Source of the DNA: DATFES01 sp035457725
Lineage (GTDB): Bacteria; Pseudomonadota; Alphaproteobacteria; CACIAM-22H2
Length of the DNA stretch: 6,958 nucleotides
Direction of reading: 5' to 3'
Assembly: GCA_035457725.1 (NCBI GenBank)
Contig: DATIBC010000066.1
Coordinates: 1 to 6,958 of the forward strand
Shown here: piece after piece, positions 5,627-6,958 of the stretch
How positions within the stretch are numbered: the stretch's first letter is position 1
Layout: every line of letters starts with the position of its first letter
Notes under the pieces: model-generated
The model's database searches: none
Told to the model about the DNA's origin: nothing
What the model saw: only the letters and a program-made list of their open reading frames with translations
Made by a program: the position numbers and the translations under genes

Positions 5627-5656
5627 TGACGATGCTGCGATCCTTGTCGCGGGGCA

Positions 5657-5669
5657 TCGAAAATTTCGA
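5657..5669. promoter_or_regulatory. 13-bp palindrome before the kinase ribosome site
   Basis: TCGAAA (5657-5662) and TTTCGA (5664-5669) flank one A and overlap the start of the GAAGG ribosome site (5668-5672). It may be an operator or simply low-complexity sequence. The support is only the symmetry and the position. Confidence 0.25.
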
Positions 5670-5677
5670 AGGCGCGC

Positions 5678-6958
5678 GTGACGGTTTTGGCCGAACATGC
5701 GATGCAGGAGCTGCGCGAACCGGCTTTGATCGCGTTGTCGTTCGTCGTCGCGAGCATCGCCGCTTATGCCGCGCTCGACCTCGGCGAGCGGTTGGCTGCG
5801 GCCGACCGCCGGGTGCGGCTGGCGTGGCTTACCGCCTTCGGCCTTGCGGTCGGCGGCGGCGCCTGGTCGCTCCACTTCATCGCCATGCTCACTTGGGACC
5901 TGAGCGCGCGCGTCGCCTACGACACGGCGCTGACACTGCTTTCCTTTCTGTTGGTCGTCGGGGGGACGATGCTGGGCCTCCTCATCGCGTTGCGCCGTGG
6001 CCGCGCGACGCTCGATTTGGCCTGGGGCGGGCTGATGATGGGGCTCGGCATCGTTGCCGCGTACTACACGGTGATCATGGCGATGCAGGCGGGCGAAGGT
6101 TACGCCTTCGATGCTCGCCGCTTCGTCATTGCGCTGCTGACCGCCATCGTCGTGGCGAGCGTGATGCTGCGGCTGTCGCTGCTGACGCCGGCGGGTTGGC
6201 GCAAGCCGGTGATCGCGGCGGGCATAGGGGGCGCGTTTCTCGGTATTCACTACATGACCATGACGGCGGCCCGCTTTCATCCCGCGGTCGCGCCGCCCGA
6301 GGACGCGATCGGCGTTGCGCATGGGACCATGGCCATCTGGGCGGCGGCGGTCGCCGGCATCCTTTTCGCCACCGCGCTGATCGTCACCGCCATCGATCGG
6401 CGGTTTGCGCGCCACCTCGCCTATGAGCGCGAGCTGCGCGCGGCGCGCGACGCCGCCGACCATGCGAGCCAGGCCAAGAACGTCTTTCTTGCCGTGGTCA
6501 GCCACGAGCTGCGCACGCCGCTCAATGCGATCATCGGCTTCGCCGAGCTCATGTCGCACGAGGCTTTCGGTCCGCTCGGCTCGCCGCGCTACCGCGAATA
6601 CGCCGGGCACATCCGGGAGAGCGGCGAGCTGCTGCTGGCGATGATCAACGACCTGCTCGACCTGACGCGCGCCGAGGCCGGCAAGCTCGATCTGGTTGAG
6701 GAGACGTTCGACCTCGCCGCCCTGCTCGAGTGGAGCCGCGGCTTGCTCGAAGTGCGAGCGAAGAGCGGCAACGTCGACCTCGTCTGCCGCATCGAGGAAG
6801 GTCTGCCGAAACTGTTCGGCGATCCGCGCCGCGTCAAGCAGATGGTGCTAAACCTGATCGCGAATGCGGTGAAATTCACGCCCGCCGGCGGGCGGATCGT
6901 CGTCGCGGCGCACCACACCGCCGACGGCGGCGTGGCGATCGCCGTCGCCGATAACGGC
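5678..6958 (+). CDS. MHYT-domain membrane sensor histidine kinase (3' truncated)
   Basis: 427 codons are open to the window end. GTG 5678 is preferred: GAAGG (5668-5672) lies 5 bases upstream, while the in-frame ATG 5702 has no ribosome site. Residues about 15-250 are a multi-helix membrane sensor of the MHYT type, a family proposed to bind copper and sense gases such as oxygen or NO. The motif is repeated three times: WSLHF (H66), AYYT (128-131) and IHYMTM (H191). The middle copy has lost its Met and His. After a cytoplasmic linker (about 250-266) comes the HisKA domain with the phospho-acceptor H276 in FLAVVSHELRTPLN. The HATPase domain then has its N-box NLIANAVKF (N392, N396), and the G1 motif DNG starts at D425, where the window ends. 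The kinase therefore lacks most of the ATPase domain here only because of the window edge; a receiver domain may follow. It is divergent from the cyclase, with a CtrA-type site upstream. Confidence 0.93.
   Translation, partial: MTVLAEHAMQELREPALIALSFVVASIAAYAALDLGERLAAADRRVRLAWLTAFGLAVGGGAWSLHFIAMLTWDLSARVAYDTALTLLSFLLVVGGTMLGLLIALRRGRATLDLAWGGLMMGLGIVAAYYTVIMAMQAGEGYAFDARRFVIALLTAIVVASVMLRLSLLTPAGWRKPVIAAGIGGAFLGIHYMTMTAARFHPAVAPPEDAIGVAHGTMAIWAAAVAGILFATALIVTAIDRRFARHLAYERELRAARDAADHASQAKNVFLAVVSHELRTPLNAIIGFAELMSHEAFGPLGSPRYREYAGHIRESGELLLAMINDLLDLTRAEAGKLDLVEETFDLAALLEWSRGLLEVRAKSGNVDLVCRIEEGLPKLFGDPRRVKQMVLNLIANAVKFTPAGGRIVVAAHHTADGGVAIAVADNG

Larger units (their letters stand above)
5458..5677. 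other. Divergent intergenic region between cyclase and histidine kinase
   Basis: This 220-bp region should hold the promoters of both divergent genes. It contains the CtrA-type site with an adjoining GATTC (5606-5626) and a 13-bp palindrome (5657-5669), both nearer the kinase. On the cyclase side only G-rich ribosome-site-like sequence was seen (TAGGATAGCTGGGGG on the minus strand before 5457). No protein or RNA gene is evident. Confidence 0.6.

Noticed and set aside
5575..6426. Plus-strand open frame of 283 codons overlapping the kinase
   Set aside because: Out of frame with the kinase and low-complexity Arg/Gly-rich; the kinase frame starting at GTG 5678 explains this stretch.
5612..6610. 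Long minus-strand open frame (332 codons) opposite the histidine kinase
   Set aside because: Its product is Arg/His-rich with no recognisable domain, while the plus strand gives a full MHYT-HisKA-HATPase order. It is an antisense shadow typical of high-GC DNA.

Overview
The window looks like chromosomal DNA from a high-GC alphaproteobacterium. Three things point there: long antisense open frames typical of high GC, a perfect TTAA-N7-TTAA site of the CtrA type, and GANTC (CcrM methylation) sites clustered in one intergenic region and beside that CtrA-type site. Rhizobiales- or Rhodospirillales-like is plausible, but the sequence alone does not fix the genus.

Layout. Positions 1-1413 (minus strand) hold phage-derived material. 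Reading in the direction of transcription there is a tail-assembly-chaperone-like gene (1413 to 838) with a canonical A AAA AAC slippery heptamer. The heptamer gives access to a -1 frame extension ending at 611. Then, after 79 bp, comes a gene with a signal peptide whose C-terminal part (still open at base 1) resembles the first membrane segment of GTA/phage 3-TM holins. No tape-measure gene lies between them, so this looks like a reduced prophage or phage relic whose right edge abuts host genes.

Positions 1412-2558 (plus strand) hold two host-type stress genes: an OsmC-family thiol peroxidase-like protein and a beta-class glutathione S-transferase. Each is followed by a hairpin, so they are probably separate units. 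Positions 2559-2849 form an unusually structured intergenic region: a strong GC hairpin, a second hairpin, six GANTC sites in 131 bp (two pairs forming 10-bp palindromes), and a 15-bp inverted repeat. It precedes a gene for an unrecognised exported protein (2850-3677).

Positions 3712-5457 (minus strand) encode a class III adenylate cyclase fused to a TolB-like domain and TPRs, convergent with the exported protein. Divergent from it, after a 220-bp regulatory region carrying the CtrA-type site, is an MHYT-domain membrane histidine kinase (5678 to the window end, truncated inside its ATPase domain). The cyclase and kinase together form a signalling locus, and the kinase is the likelier target of the CtrA-type site.

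The most informative signals are the programmed frameshift in the phage chaperone gene, the signal-peptide/holin fusion, and the CtrA/CcrM-type regulatory sites. No tRNA, rRNA, CRISPR array or insertion sequence was seen.
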